Below are positions 19,976-33,599 of a DNA stretch of 64,000 nucleotides, in pieces. The DNA is taken from contig CACRXP010000145.1 of the NCBI GenBank assembly GCA_902702965.1, forward strand, positions 825,611 to 889,610, given 5' to 3'. Under the pieces are notes generated by a model. That model searched no databases. It was not told the origin of the DNA and saw only the letters and a program-made list of their open reading frames with translations. The position numbers and the translations under genes are program-made. Source of the DNA: Spirometra erinaceieuropaei. Lineage: Eukaryota > Platyhelminthes > Cestoda > Diphyllobothriidea > Diphyllobothriidae. The stretch's first letter is position 1, and every line of letters begins with the position of its first letter.

Positions 19976-22900
19976 CCTTCTTCCGATCAACTAGTTCCTG
20001 AAACTCGCATCTTCGCTTGTATCGGCGGTCAGACTACGATTGCTTTTTCTTAATGGCAGTCTCTCACATATGTGAGGAAAAAGGACAAGGCTGCTAAAAG
20101 TCAGTTAGTCTGGCACCTCGACGCACCTACCCCCGTGGAATTTAGCGCAATGCCACTTGTAGTACAGGGGTTCACAGCTCCGTATCCGGCTCCGTTAAAA
20201 AGGGCAAATTAGGAAGCATATTCAATACTCATGCTCTCTCGTTCAATTTTTTTTACTTTAACGAATGCACGAAGCTCGTCGGCACGTATTTTACCCACTT
20301 CCTGCACGCAGTACTCATAAATGTCGCTAGCCCGACAGCATGGGCTGCGTATTTCACTCATCTTAGTTGATATCGAGGCAGTTTTTGCTATATTTATTAC
20401 TAGCGAGGGAGAGGATCAACTCACAGCTCATATAGTCAGATCTGCGCTGTTTTTAGCCAAACATTTAGGTACAATCTCCCACCTCAGTCAAAACGTAGCT
20501 AGGCTCAACCACGACGGGTTCATCAAACAAAAATGACCTTTTTTGTTGGGGGTGTGCTGAAAAATCTCGTTCTATTTTTTTCAGATCACAACCTGAAGTG
20601 CTTTTGAAGAACCAGCGCTTTTTTAGAATTTTTCCCGCATTCCTGGGCCGACCTAGGTGAAATCAAAGGGACCGCTGTAGACCGGGACCTATAATAAAAT
20701 ACGACAGATTGGGAAAATGGCATGGAGAATAGCCCATTAACGCACATCTTCCGATAAATTTTATACTGAATGCTTTGCGTTCTTCGCGAATTGTTTCCAG
20801 CGAACAAGACGGTTCGGGAAAACAGAGGAGCCAAATTCAAACAGGGTAATTTTCCATCTTAAAGTCATTTTTGGAAGCCGGATCTCGCATTTGGAAAAGC
20901 GATATTCGGGAGTTTTCTGATTGGAAGTAGCATCCCAATTATGTTTTAGCTACTGTAAGTAGTTTTCATACTTTTTGGTAAGGCAGTTTCACGGCATAAA
21001 CTACTGACAGTCCGAGCAGCTGCTACTGCTATTAAAATCGGCCACTTTTTATCATAAAGCGGATTCAGTGACTTGCAGTTGGAATAACTCCGTTGAACGA
21101 AGCGATGGGGACGCTTTTGATTAGGACAATAATCTGTTGCACGCATAAAACAGAAGTTAAACCCAGACTCCCGAGATCACGCTACTTTCTCCTTTATGCC
21201 TGGGAACGCATGTTGTCGATTAAATCAAAGATAGCAGATGTTTCTCACTAACGCGGTGACGGATTGTTGAAAATCATGCTCACTGCTGAAGTAATCTCTA
21301 AAATTGTTGGTGTTGAGCTTAATGATTTTGCGGGAGACTCACAAAGCGTGGACGCTTTTCTAAAACAAGGACCAATCCAACCGTTATAATAAATAGTTGA
21401 AAATTTAAATTGGTAGATTTAGGTCCGAATTTCGCAATGTCATAAAGTGGAAAATGGCCATCTAATTCTCAACAGATAAATTTTTTGAATTATTTGTCAC
21501 CTCCCCAGACTATTAAATCTGACACTAGTGATTCACAAGAATGCAGCTGTTGCCTTTTTCAAATAGTGCGTTTGTATGCAGCTTCCTGCTCTCTAGAGTG
21601 CCTAACATTAGAGGCGGACCTAGATCTTGGTTGGAAGGTAGTCCCTGGAAAACATTATTCAACAAACCATGACTTTTGTGCTTCTAAACGAGTAAAAATT
21701 TGTGCCATACTAGTGCACGTTTTAAGACAAAATCTACAGTTTTACGTTTCAACCGCACTTGGTCAAAAGTTCGCTTTGCTACTTTGACTGTTCATCCGTA
21801 AAAACGAAATGACTTTGAAGAGTGTAACATTCTGATGTCACTTGGGAGTGGTGTTCATGGATTCATCCTGATTTCAAGACGGAATAGGAGCAATTTCGTG
21901 TTGCCAATAGAGTCCCACTTCAGAGACCACGCAGGCAATAAGTTATTGATAAGTGCTTGTGGTTAAGGGTGGATAGGACTAGAATGACCACTCCTGGCAC
22001 ATTTGATGTCGTCGTCGTCAACCAGTGGACGGCATCATCCCGGGTACTTTGTTCATCGAAGAGGGGAATCGAATGCTCTTCCAGCGAGTCACGGGCTGGT
22101 GTCGGATCGACTGCAATTATATGTACAGTACGTGACCTATCTCATGAAACTTTGTGACAGAATCTGATAGGAGAATTTAGGACGTTGTAAACGTTGCGCA
22201 TTTTGCTTTCCCGCTCGGCTACCTTTAGCAAATGTCCTCGTCTTGTGCAGAAATTGTGGCCACGTAATTTTTTCAAGCAAAATGTTCGTTAATTTGGTCG
22301 AAAATGGTCGTCGCTGTATACGCGACCATTTTCCTACGCCAATACCTGTTCTGGACTTCGGTTGCCCATCTTAGTGGGCTTGTCCTTGGAAGGAGAGTAA
22401 TCTCCTCCAGGGAGTTTCACTAAACAGAGGTTGCCAGACTTGAAAATTAATTTTTTGTCCCATGGTAACTGTGGTAATCAACTTCCTAAAACAAAGGTTA
22501 TCGTAAGACAACCAGATGTTTTGTCGATTTATAGAATTCAGATCAGCAGATCTGTGCGATTTTGTGCCCTAAAGTGCAGTACCTACGCACACAGGCAATA
22601 CTTCATTTAAATGGAGTACAATTGATTTGCTGTTTGGAAAATCCTACGTGTTGTCACAGGAACGACCACCACCGAACTGTCATTTTCAGCTTTGAGCATA
22701 TTAAATATTACATTTTGTGCAGTCTAGCTTCTGCACATACCTAATTCAGAGATAGAACTAGCAAAACGTTAACATCTCCAACAAAATAGCAATGTATATA
22801 TAGCTACTCGGTCGTGCATTCATAATCATAGAATGGAGTGTAACGTTGATCAAAAACAATTCAAATGGTGGCAATATAAAGAAGGAGACGTGTCCTTGCG

Positions 22901-24074
22901 TTTGCAGTCGAAAAATATCAGTATCTTTTAGCAAAGTGAAAGAAACGACCGAAAGTGCCAATTTTTTTCTTGACCTCACTCTGTAGACAATTAAAGTACT
23001 CAGACATCCGCCAACGGAACGCAGTATCAAAGCATTCCTCATAGAAGTAATTTATTAGAGAACGTTTTCTGATTCGCTGTTGACTTTCGTTGTGGACGTC
23101 AGTTTTATCCGACGATGAGGGTTCCTGTTTGCGTAAGTCCTCAAATGTGACCCAGATGACGTTCTAAATGAAAAAGAAGTCCCAAACACTCGCTAATTTG
23201 GTAAATTCCTTTAAGAAGTACCTTATTTTAAAGCTTTATCAGACGCATAGTACATAATCTATCCTTATGGTCGATCGGATTAAAACACTGAAAATCGTTA
23301 AATATTCACTGATAATTCAAGGCCGATCTGAAAGTCGGTGTAATTCTGAACGAACAAAAAGTACAAATTAATTTAACGGAAGAATAGTTCTCTTGATAAG
23401 CACAAAATGGTATGCTTACGATCACTCATACCAATTCTATTTAAAATTATTTGGCACTAGTCGGAACGGCAGCATGTGACCATATGAAAACATTTGTTCC
23501 TATGATGTCCCTGTCAGCAAAATCGAGCGAAATCTTGCTTTTCTTATTGAACCGCATGTCAATTAATTCAAAAGACTAAAAGATAGCATGAATCCTCGGG
23601 GAACTGGTTCGGAATCTATACTCACAATGTAGGCTGTTGGCAAGGTGCCATACCTGGAATTACACTAATTCTTAAAGGATATTTAAATGTGAACTTCACT
23701 AAAACATTATTTTTAGCTGTTATTCTAATTGTGCTTTCATATTCGTTCAGTTTTTTCCATGGGTAGACGTTTCGAAAAGTTAAAAATGAAGTTTACTAAA
23801 TTGCAACCATTTTGACTTTTTCGGGATTTTGCGATTTTCTAAAAAAATTGACATTTTTAAACAACGCAGCATTGCTTTTATTATTTAGCATATGCTTTTA
23901 ATTCTCTTAAACGTGTGCTTTATTAACATAGATATTGGGTCCACGGATTTGTGTCTGTTTGCAAGCGATTATCAATCATTCGTAAATTTCGACACATTTC
24001 ATGAATTAGGTCACCCACTGTATCCGAAGTCATATAGGAATGCCGTTAGGCAATCTATCCAGCAAAATTCAACC
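19976..24074. other. AT-rich DNA without recognisable genes
   Basis: Open frames stay under about 100 codons on both strands with no domains seen. Two small repeat traces occur. A right-end fragment of the second telomere-like TIR family lies at about 20130-20200. A terminus of the fold-back family lies at 22134-22185 (TA then CAGTACGTGACC, then ATCTCATGAAACT). Confidence 0.5.
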
Positions 24075-24320
24075 CGGGAGTATGGACCCCCCAGCACAAC
24101 AGGTGGCCTCGGGCTGAATCCCAGGGGTTATCATACCCAAACTGTAGCCTTAAACCTAACCCTTCTAGCCCTCACCTTGACAACAACTCGCATAAACCTT
24201 ACCCCCCTAACTCTAGCCCTAACCGTAACCCTAGTCCTAACCCTCCTGACACCAACTCTAACTGCAAACCCCCTTGGAATTTAGGGCAAGGCCACCCTAA
24301 TATGAGGGTTAATATCCCCG
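24075..24320 (+). mobile_element. Second telomere-interior TIR family, copy 1
   Basis: The left end CGGGAGTATGGACCCCCC and the right end, whose complement reads CGGGGATATTAACCCTC, are inverted copies. The interior from 24150 to 24265 is a degenerate CCCTAA array (CTAACCGTAACCCTAGTCC and variants). Next to the right end is CCTTGGAATTTAGGGCAAGG. This family is unrelated in its ends to the 12300 element. No protein is encoded. Confidence 0.62.
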
Positions 24321-24426
24321 TATCCAACCTCGAAACGAATAGGTTGGAATGCGAAATTGGTAAAGATTACACGTATGAAACAATGACGCTGCCACATTTT
24401 CTACTTCGCTCTAAATTATCATTCGG

Positions 24427-24710
24427 TTGGGCGTACCCGTAGTGCAGGGGACCTTGATCTAAATTCCAATGGGGATTAGAGTTGGTGGTAGCGTTGGAGT
24501 TGTTGCTAGGGTTAGGAAAGTTATTAGGGTCAGAATTAGGGAAAATGTTAGGATTCAGTTTAGAATGGGTTATGGCTGACGTTATGATGGCTAGCGAATG
24601 GGTTATGGGGCTAGAGTTATGGTTCGTACTAGGGTTAAGGTTAAAGTTGGGTCATGGAAATATGTATCGTCTAGAATTTGGCCCTAGGCCACCGGCACAG
24701 ACTTCGTGTC
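24427..24710 (-). mobile_element. Second telomere-interior TIR family, inverted copy 2
   Basis: It begins GGGCGTACCCGTAGTGCAGG and CTAAATTCCAATGGGGATTA, the inverse of the right part of the 24075 copy. TTAGGG-like variants follow (GTTGCTAGGGTTAGG) to about 24660. The far end (GGCCCTAGGCCACC) resembles the inverse of the GGTGGCCTCGGGCTG stretch of the first copy, but is strongly diverged. Confidence 0.5.
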
Positions 24711-24789
24711 CGATCTATTGGTCAAATGATTTAGGAGGAAATATGGTCCGCCGTCGACTTCACTTCGGAAGGCCCCTAAACTGACTGAT

Positions 24790-25560
24790 TGTACTGACTG
24801 TGCAGTACACACTCGACAGCCAGACGATGTCCACTGTGTGCTCCACAACATAGTGAAAGCAGGAGCGGTGACTGGCGCGTGAATCAGTTTATAATGAGGA
24901 CAGACTTGCGCAGTATCCGCCGCACTCTCTCTTTCTCCCCCACCAGGGTCCCGTGTTAAGACACAGTGAGAAAGACCGGATGTGGGGGGAGAACGCAGGT
25001 GGGTGGCGCGGCCGGAAGCGCGACTAGACGTACCACCACACCCGCGGTCCGCAGGAGACACTTAACCAGGACTTTAACCAACAACAGCACAACAGGCCAG
25101 AAGGACGAGGGTGACTGCACAGCCATTCACGAGACCCGATGGGAGAGCAAGCGCATCTACCTGTAGGGAAATTAGGTGCCACTACACACCAGACTGCGAG
25201 GGCCATGGTTTGCAAATCATGGCAAAACAGACGCTCACAATACCTGAGGCCCAGAAGGGTGACGCACAGTCCTGCATTTGCCTGGGCCACCAGCCTTCAA
25301 AGGCTGGGTAACCAGTCAGTCATCGACGGAGAGGCATTGCCCATAAAACACACGCATCCCTCACATGCGCGAAAGTGTCCCAGATACCTTTAAGAAGGAG
25401 TCGCGACAGCCTGAATCTCAACCCAACGGTCCGTGCCTCCACACAAAAACATATAGCTGGGCAGACTGCGTGGACTGAGTCGAGGCGTTAGTCGGCACCT
25501 TCCAAGCCACGGCGCTTGGCACACCGTAATAGTCTCAGGCTTGGATCTCACGCACAGCAG
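24790..25560 (-). repeat. RTE 3' non-coding module, long minus-strand copy
   Basis: In minus-strand sense, from a KWEVCFSAPSPCGYS-coding end near 25560, the module passes TTGGAAGGTGCCGACTAACG, the GCCCTAC-type middle, CACATCCGGTCTTTCTCACT, and ends near GTGGACATCGTCTGGCTG at about 24820. The same order occurs on the plus strand at 39690-40520. Confidence 0.7.
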
Positions 25561-26150
25561 AGTAACCGCATGGAGAAGGAGCCGAGAAGCACACTTCCCA
25601 TTTACATGGAAGGTGGCCGTTGAGTCCTTGCGTTGTGTGGGGATGGGTGATGTTGTTGTGTGGTCCAGGGGCTGGTGGGGGAAGGTGTGATGATGTGATG
25701 TAGCCGGCGGTGATCTGTCGCACGTTTTCACGAATGGGCATATGGTCTAGTAGGCCCATGCGGGGGCTGAAAGTGCAGGGGCAGTGAGAGCAGTTGAGGT
25801 GGACGCAACGCTGGCACTGGTTTGTCAGTCCCTGTGCGATGGATTCGTAAGTGACCGGCCAGGCCGATTTGTGAGGCGAATGTGCGATCGCAATTAGGAC
25901 AGGCATGGACCGAGTCTACATGACTGGCGTTCGTAGTGGTGAGATTGATGTGTGACGGTGCGTCAGGATTGTGTGCGATGTTGGTGGGTGGAGAAGCCTC
26001 CGCAAGAGATTTTTAGGAGATGGAGGATGGCAATGAGTGATCAGTAGCTTGGTAAGCGTTGACGGCCGAGGTAAGGGACGAGGCAGAGGTGAACGGGGAG
26101 ACATCAGGTGGTGTCGTTCAGGTGCTGAAGTTGGTTCGAAAATGTTCAAA
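25535..26150 (-). pseudogene. RTE-like LINE zinc-finger tail (minus)
   Basis: A Pro/Thr/His-rich linker (26149-25916) leads to a first finger in broken frame, around ACPNCDRTFASQIGLAGHLR at 25905-25845. The second finger is clear: CSHCPCTFSPRMGLLDHMPI, with its last His replaced (histidine to arginine). KWEVCFSAPSPCGYSAVRE follows at the end. The tail is 5'-truncated and lacks reverse transcriptase. Confidence 0.68.
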
Positions 26151-26420
26151 CCCTAACCCTAAGTCTAAGCCTAAGCCTAACCCTGACCCTAACCCTCACC
26201 TTAGCCATTACCGTAGCCCAAACCCCAACCTTAACCATAACCCTGATCCCAACCTTAACATTAAACGTAAACTAAACCGCAATCCAAACCCCAGCTCTAA
26301 CCGAAACCCTTGAACTTAACGCAAACCCCAACCCTAAACTCAATTCTCAGCCTGACGCCAACTCAAACCCCAAAAATAACCTACCTCCAAACCGAAACAT
26401 CAAGTTACCCCTTTCCGTTT
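26138..26420 (+). repeat. Degenerate telomere-like (CCCTAA)n array
   Basis: AACCCTAACCCTAAG then variants such as CCTAAGCCTAACCCTGACCC continue for about 250 bases with a hexamer-like rhythm (CCTAAN, CCTTAA, CCCAAC). I found no terminal inverted repeat around it, unlike the other telomere-like tracts in this window. Confidence 0.75.
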
Positions 26421-29400
26421 TAGCTTTAGCTACTTCCCCACTAACGATTTCTGCATGCCACTTCGGTTTACTTTACTTGCAATGCCCCCATTGTGCTTAC
26501 ACTTGGGACCAGGACAGCGTAACCGACCCCTACCCTTTTTGAGGAAATACGCCAGCAGGTGTCAATAATGGCCGTCTGACAGCTAACAACGGCTAACTGA
26601 GGTGGCGCCTTCACCAAATCGCTGCTACCATATCCTCACCTCCCTATGAGCATTTCATGCCAGGACGTCTGGAAAAGAGGCATTTATACAGATCGCCGTG
26701 TCCGGAAGCCGTGATTTATGCATCCAAGGAGTAAAAAGATTTGCTAGCTTGCAGTGGTTGCTAACAACTGAGGTGTTTTTACCACAATGAGTGTCAGTCA
26801 GTATTCTTCACAATAAGTAAAAGTAAGCAAAGGCAGTATAGACGATGACGATTTGAGTGTTTACGAGGATTGGGAGAAAGCAGCATTACTTGGCTCCGGT
26901 GAGCTAGATGGAGACATTAAATCAAAGTTCTGTAAGCGAAGAAGAAATCTTGCCGTGGACGAAATATCCATGCCCAGAAACTCTTATTTTAAACATTGTA
27001 TATACTTCTGTTTCTTTTGACGCCTGCGCAAGCAAAAATCCCATTTATTAATTTCAGCAATTTTAACGGCTTTATGTACACTAATGGACGCCTGCCCTTT
27101 GGTGACATTTAAGTGCTCGTCGCGCGGTGTAATTGTGTTTAGAGGCCTTACTAATGGCCTATATAAACGATCTCGGAACAATTTTACGACAAAATCCAAG
27201 GACCGTGGTAGGCCGGTTTGGGATCCTTGATCATATACTAGGCGAAATGGACAGTCAAATGTCAGAAGAAAGTGCAACTACTGGCATATTCTGCAGTGAC
27301 AGGGACACAGCCCAATGCTTCTTCGATTCCGGACTGGACCCCGCGTCGCAATTTTTGATTGATCTTGAAAGCAGATTACTGAAGAAGCCGGAAAGCTTGT
27401 GAATGGTTTGATGGGAAAAGCAAAAAACTTCAGTTTTGGGTCAAATCTTTATTTGAAAATCGCGTTTGTGGCTGAAAAGTCCTCCTCTCTCCCTCTCTCT
27501 CTCTCTCTCCCTCTCTTTCTCTCTCTCTCTCTCTCTCTCCCGTTGCTGGTTCCCTAAATAACAACGCCCTTTTGTGTTTTGAGGAGGACGTCTGCTCCGT
27601 AAAATTGGTCGGTGATTCTGCAACAGCAACTCTGCCAGAGGGCACTTAGTTGACTGTCGCATTTAACAGTCATTTACTCCCTTTCTGAAGAAATGGATTC
27701 ATTGGATACCCTTGCCTTTTCGGCGGGATATACCCGAAATTTGCGCTCAGTCTGCTTGAATATATAAATAGAACCCCATGATTAATGATACCTCCAAAGC
27801 ACTTGCTGAAGTCAGAGTTGCATTTCACATTCGATTAATATGTTTTCCAGTCTGTCAGGAGAGTGCAACAAAGCAGTGGACTTCAGCTGTCCTATAAAAG
27901 TAATGGATTGCAAGAATCAGTTTTGGTAGATGACGAGGAACCCAGCAAATTTCTTGTACAAGAAGTTTACCCCAGAGAAGGAGGCTCATCCCAGTTGGGA
28001 GAACTGTCCATGTGATCTTCGCCGCCTGTTTTGCGCGAGGTAAGGACCTCCTATAAGCTCGGCTAACGTCATAGGATAGAGTACAAAGGAGGCCACTAAT
28101 CACAAACTGCTTTGCCAATAATCGTCAGTCCGACTTCGGTACCTTCAGTTTGCTACCTTACGGATTCGCCTGCTGCGGAGACAAAATGAAGAGATTTTTT
28201 CCAAAACTTCGCCGCCGACGCTGCCGATTTCTCGTGAACACTATCAACATACCCTTTCACTTCCGGTCGATCTCCGCCATTTTCTGATGTAAGGGAGGCG
28301 GTGCCGAAAATTGGTCTAATAATAGTACAGGAAAAGAAAGTCTGGCGGTTACCTGCCTCTAAAGATCCAGTGCAGCCTCTCTTCACTCTCAAATCAAGTC
28401 GTTGGTATTACAGCTGGCTACGCATGGAGAGCACAGTACGGTCGGTCGAGAGAAAAAACTACCTCCGTAACAGGATGCGGTACTCGCCTTCAAACCTTCT
28501 TTCAAAAGCGCTAGTTCAATCTCCTGAGGGAAATCTATTATTTCGGTGATGGGGACTGGCGGCAGTATCGAGGCAGCGTTGACAAAACTAGGGAAACCGT
28601 AATGACCATTTATGGCTGACTTTTTGATTCATGATCCCAAACTATTAGGTTCACACATTAAGTTGTTCCCCTAGCCGGGCTTGCAGTGTGACCAGCTGAT
28701 GACGCCAACTAAACCAGAAGCGATCACTCTAGACTCACAGCTTTGTGTCCTTTTGTAATGATTGCTCATTGCGATACGACCACCTAAGAAGGCCGTACTT
28801 TGGAACTCCAAGTGAAAACTGTTACTTTAAGCATCATTTCCTTGTGAATAACTTCAAACTGAAATTTAACCAGACCTTTGCCTGCTCTTGGTTTTGTGCA
28901 AAATGCAAAACCTGCAGACCAAATTACTTTCTTCGATTAGTTGATAAATTTATGACTTCCTTTTACCAAGCCCGATAGCGGACGAAGGAGATCCAATCGA
29001 TGTGGCAAAAAGTCTGAGCCCGCGGATGTTGCATTTGCACAAGACACAGTGAACTATAGAAAGCAGGATAAACCAGCCTGATAATCTGCCATGGACACTA
29101 AAAATAGACTATTTTTCCTGTTACGCCACCACTTCAGGCCCACGATTTCTAATTCCTTTGTCCTAGCAAAAGGAGTAGAACTGGCCCGCCAAAGCAGATA
29201 GTCTGAGGAGATGCTCTTCTGAAAGTTCGGTTGCTCTTGTGTCAAACCATCTACCGATCAGCCAGTAGAAGGTTCCAAGGCCTTGGAAACTATTTGCCTT
29301 CAGAGGGTACCGGTCCACTTCAAGGGAGCGACGGCGTTAGTGGCCGTGATAATCAGTCACGCGTGAGTGCCCACATACAGACACCAGCACCACACTTAGG

Positions 29401-30268
29401 TTTGAACATACATCTACAGATGGCAGTATTGTTCCTTTGTCTGTATACGGTTTGTAGTAACGAAATCGGGGCGACCCACGTCCAGATCAGCTAGTATGTG
29501 AATGCTTAGCCCGCAGCCGTACGGTCACCAGGCTCACACCATGTCACCCCGGTGCGGGGGCGTTGGTGCAGCGCAATTGCCGTCGAGGCGCGACAGCCCA
29601 GTGTCGGATCTAGCGACCGCGTATGATGGGTGCGTTGACTCGTTCCGCTGGTCCCGCGCAGAAAGTTGCGTAATTCTTGTTCCTACAAGAGCTACAAAAA
29701 CGCCCTCGCCTTCCTCTCACGCAGGTGTGACCGGTTTTCGCCGTCTTTTCTTCCGAACCCAGAGGATGTGTGGAATTCTTAGAAAATGCATCGGCTAATT
29801 AGTGGGTGTAATATTCAAAAAGCAACCCAGCCTATTGGTTGTTTTTACCGTAAATAACTAATAGAAATGGTCACAGAAAATTTCGTTTGCCAATGACCCC
29901 ACTCTGTTTCAAAGGAAAAAGTGGTTTATTGGGCAAACTAAAAGTAGTAACGACAAACGAAGGTGGAATAGAATAAAGGATTCGGGCTTATTTTACGTCT
30001 TCAGCCAATGAGAAATATGCGCTGAGATGATCGACATCACCCTCTCTGACCTCTTCCGTACATTGGTTGATTGCCCAAACCGGTCAGTCAACTGATGTGG
30101 GGATTAGGCGCAGCGGCCGACAAAGCTAATAACAGCCTTCCTGAGCGTGTCCACATACGACATGGCCACCCACACAACACATCAGGGTTTCATACAGGGG
30201 GGATGGTCTGCTCAAATCTCATATGCGTTAGAGTGCCATAGAGGCCTAATGAAATAGAAAGCAAAAAA
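26421..30268. other. No recognisable gene or element except a microsatellite
   Basis: Frames of 60-104 codons without motifs. A (CT)n microsatellite lies at 27485-27540. Confidence 0.5.
27484..27541. repeat. (CT)n microsatellite
   Basis: Slightly interrupted CT dinucleotide run. Confidence 0.93.
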
Positions 30269-32935
30269 TCACGATTCCCACTTACATAAAAAGTGCCGAT
30301 TCCGTATTTTCGGTGGATAATGGAGGACGGGTTCGGGTGGTGTATATGCTAGTGAGGTAACATGTATTGATGATGTTTGACTGACGGTTTTAGCGCAAGT
30401 TTTATGGAGGCGCACATGGCCGAGTATACTCTTGCGGTGACCGAATATGCTTGGACAATGCGGACAGTGATAGTAGCTGCGTCGAGTATATGTCGGAGCT
30501 CCTGGGACTGGTGCACGGTCTCGGTGCGATGGATTCACAAGTGACCGACTAGACCGTCGCGTGGGGACATGGTACGATTGCAATGGGAGCAGATTAAAAT
30601 CGAGTTCGAGTTAGTGGTGGTGCTGGTGCTGGTGCTGGTGATGGTGGTAGTGCTGGTGCTGGGGCTGGTGGTGAGCGACGTCCGGTGAGACGCTGGGGCA
30701 CCAGGAATGTGATCATTGGTGACAGTGGTGGTGGTCGCCATCGTGAGGGTTGGTGCAGGACGACGATGGGGACGTTTAAAGAGGCAGCAGGTTGAGTTGG
30801 TGGGCTGATGTTGCACTGGGTGCAGAGACTCCGACAAAGCCGATCCCTGCGCGGAATGTTTGTCAGCAGCATAAGCATGTTGGAAGGGGTTGAATGTAAG
30901 CGTTGTGGGTCGGGGGCACTTAAGACTTTCAAAGTGCTCTTTTTGGACTTGACAGAGACGACTCAATTAGCTTCGCAGATTGGTGATACAGCCTTCACTG
31001 CTCTTCTCCAAGACGATCGGCCTTGGGCGAGGTATTCCCAGGTCTCCGTGTCGATTTGCAGTTGCTTGGGCGATGTTCTCGTGCTGTCTTTATAGAGTCG
31101 TTCTTGTCCTCCTTGTTAGCGACCACCCAGAGCGACATTTCCCTAAAAGGATCATATGGGTAGGCGTTTAGCATCCATCCACATGAGGTGGCCGCTCCAT
31201 CGCACTTGAATTTGCTTCAGTAGGACGTGTATGCTGAGAATTCCGGCCTTTTCAAGGACTTCTGTGTCTGGAATCCCGTATTGTCACCTCAGCTTTCGTA
31301 TTCTTCGGAGATAGCTGAAGTGACAGTGGTTGGGGTTCCTCGCTTAATTCTCGTAGACCGTCTAGATCCCCGTCCCATACAGCAGGGGTTTCAGGTCGAC
31401 ATTTTTGTACGTATTGACATTTGTGCTGAGATGGATACCTTGGCGGTTGCGGACGGAATTCTTCTGACGGCTGTAGGTCAGGCTGGCTTTGGAAATCTGG
31501 TGGGCCACTTCGTTGTGGATTTTGATACTGCGTGAATGTGTGCCGTCTAAATAGTCGTGATACCCCATAGTCTTCGGTTGGCTGCCATTGGTGGTGATGC
31601 GAGGGCCATTCTATTCAGTAATAAGTTATATCTGATGTACGTCCACCGTTTTTTCTCCGTGTTGAGGGTTAGGTCGAAGTAGACACTACCGGCTGTGAAA
31701 AATCCATGCCCCCTTGAATATCCACTTCTGACCCGGCGTTGATTGCGCTGTCGACAGCAAAGACTATGTCGTGGACAGTAGTCGCGAATAGACGACTTGG
31801 GGCCTGCACTCGGCGCCTATTAAGAAGATGGTCAGTGGTCCTGTAGATGATGGTGACTCCAGGGATCCCATCATCGTACGCGTCTGATAGTATGACAGAG
31901 AACATGAGACTGAGGAGCGTGGAAGGGAGTACACAGCCCAGCTTCCCTCCTCCCCCCATTGGTCACTGCGAATGCATCTGGACTGCTTCACTGTTCGTGA
32001 CGCGCGCCATCACCCCGTCGCGGAGCTAACACACCACGTGTGTGAATCGCTCACGACAGTCGAAATTCTGTATGATTTTCCACAGTCCATCGCGACTCAC
32101 TGTGTTGAAGGCTTTCGTCAGATCCATGGAGATGGCGTAAAGGTGGGTCCGCATCTTCCGACGCTTTTTTTTCTAGCTGGTGGGCGGCGAAGATCATGTC
32201 GGTGATTTTACGGTGTCGTCGGAAGCCTCGCTAGCATTCCAGGAGAAGTCTCTGTTCGAGATAGCTGTTGAGGCGGTTGAGGGGGATGCGAACAAAAATC
32301 TTCCCGTCGATGTTGAGCAGTGGGATTCCTCTGTTGTTATTTCAGAGTTGCAGGCTCCCTTTCAGCTTATAGAGATGGACGATTGGGACGTCTTGGAAAT
32401 CCTGAGGAACTTTTCTTCTGCGCCATATCTCCTGGAATAGCGCTGTCAGATAGTCCATGAGCCGGGGGTTTCCATGTTTGTAGATTTCGGCCGGAATCGT
32501 GTTGAATCTCAGTGTTTCCCACCGGAGAGTTGTCGCATGGTTCTGAATGTTTCTGGCAAGGAAGAAAGGATGTCCAGGACATTATTAGTTTCCACCTGGG
32601 GGAGCCGGTCGTTGACGGTGTCGGAGATCGTGGATGGGCGATTGAGGAAACCGCTGAAGTGCTCCGCCCAGCGCTTCAAAATCTGTGATTTTTGCGCAAG
32701 GATTGATACTCTGTCGGCGTTGAGAAACGACACGGTCTCTTTGACTGTGGGACCGGAGATCGTCCGGATTAATGTAAAGAAATTCTTCATTTTAAGGCGG
32801 TCCGCGTACCATTGGATTTCTTTGGCCTGGTGATCCATTCAGGCGTCCAGCATCTCCTTCATCCGTTGATACAGAAGATGGCGACGTCTGAAGATGGTCT
32901 CTTCGTTTTTACCTGTCTGAAACAACTTTCACGAA
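30269..32935 (-). mobile_element. RTE-like LINE, 5'-truncated minus-strand copy
   Basis: In minus-strand order: the connector (AEHFSGFLNRPSTIS and DRLPQVETNNVLDILSSLP at 32838-32509), reverse transcriptase motifs in shifting frames (32500-32000), the FAVD site at 31750-31761 where FADD is expected, the thumb (31568-31362), a long linker, and two zinc fingers at 30600-30400 (CSHCNRTMSPRDGLVGHL and CPHCPSIFGHRKSILGHVRL). The catalytic Asp-to-Val change and many frame breaks make it dead. The 5' edge lies within about 10 bases of the TIR element at 32943. The (GGTGCT)-rich run at 30620-30665 lies in the linker. Confidence 0.8.
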
Positions 32936-32942
32936 TAGGTCG

Positions 32943-33250
32943 GATGTGGTTTGGTAGCCACACCTAAAGTAAACAAACCCCAGTCACGAATAAGGAGACA
33001 CCTCAAACACGGGACCGATGGTCATGAAGTTTTATGTAGGTCGGACCGGGGAACGCACAGGCGACGAGGTCAAGTAATTGTATGCAAAATAAAAGCTATT
33101 TAGAATGCGCAGTTGTACTTTGAGTGGTTGAGAAATAGTTGCGCCAACCTCCAACCCTAAACCCTAATCCTGACTCCTAACTCCAACCCCTAACCCTAAC
33201 CCCAACCCCAACAGTACTGTTTCCATCAGGTGGGACTACCAAACCACATC
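32943..33250. mobile_element. MITE-like TIR element with telomere-like interior, copy 2 (308 bp)
   Basis: Left end GATGTGGTTTGGTAGCCACA and right end complement GATGTGGTTTGGTAGTCCCA form an almost perfect inverted pair. The outside triplets are TCG and TTA, one of them probably mutated. The interior holds CCAACCCTAAACCCTAATCC and the same GCAAAATAAAAGCTATT tract as copy 1. Confidence 0.85.
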
Positions 33251-33599
33251 TTACCGAATATTATTTATTTAACATAAAAGTGATAGAAAAAAGTACACAT
33301 GTTTTTTTCTCAAGTCCTTTTTCCAAGCAAACTCGTCTCAACTAGTCATAAAACACTTTAAACTTGTCGCGAACCTCAACGCCTGCGCAAGTCTTTTAAT
33401 TACCTTTCGAAACAGCGCTCTTAAGCGTTCATTGTCATGAAACTCACTAGTGTTAATGACTTGATAACTGCCGAGAAGCTGGCCAAGTTCGTTTGCGTGT
33501 TTGTGACCTCTGGTATTCAGTCAGAGCTTGCCCAGCTCTGAAGCCAGTGGAAGGGTGTGCACTCACCCCTATGCATACATCTATTAGAAGGGGATCAGA

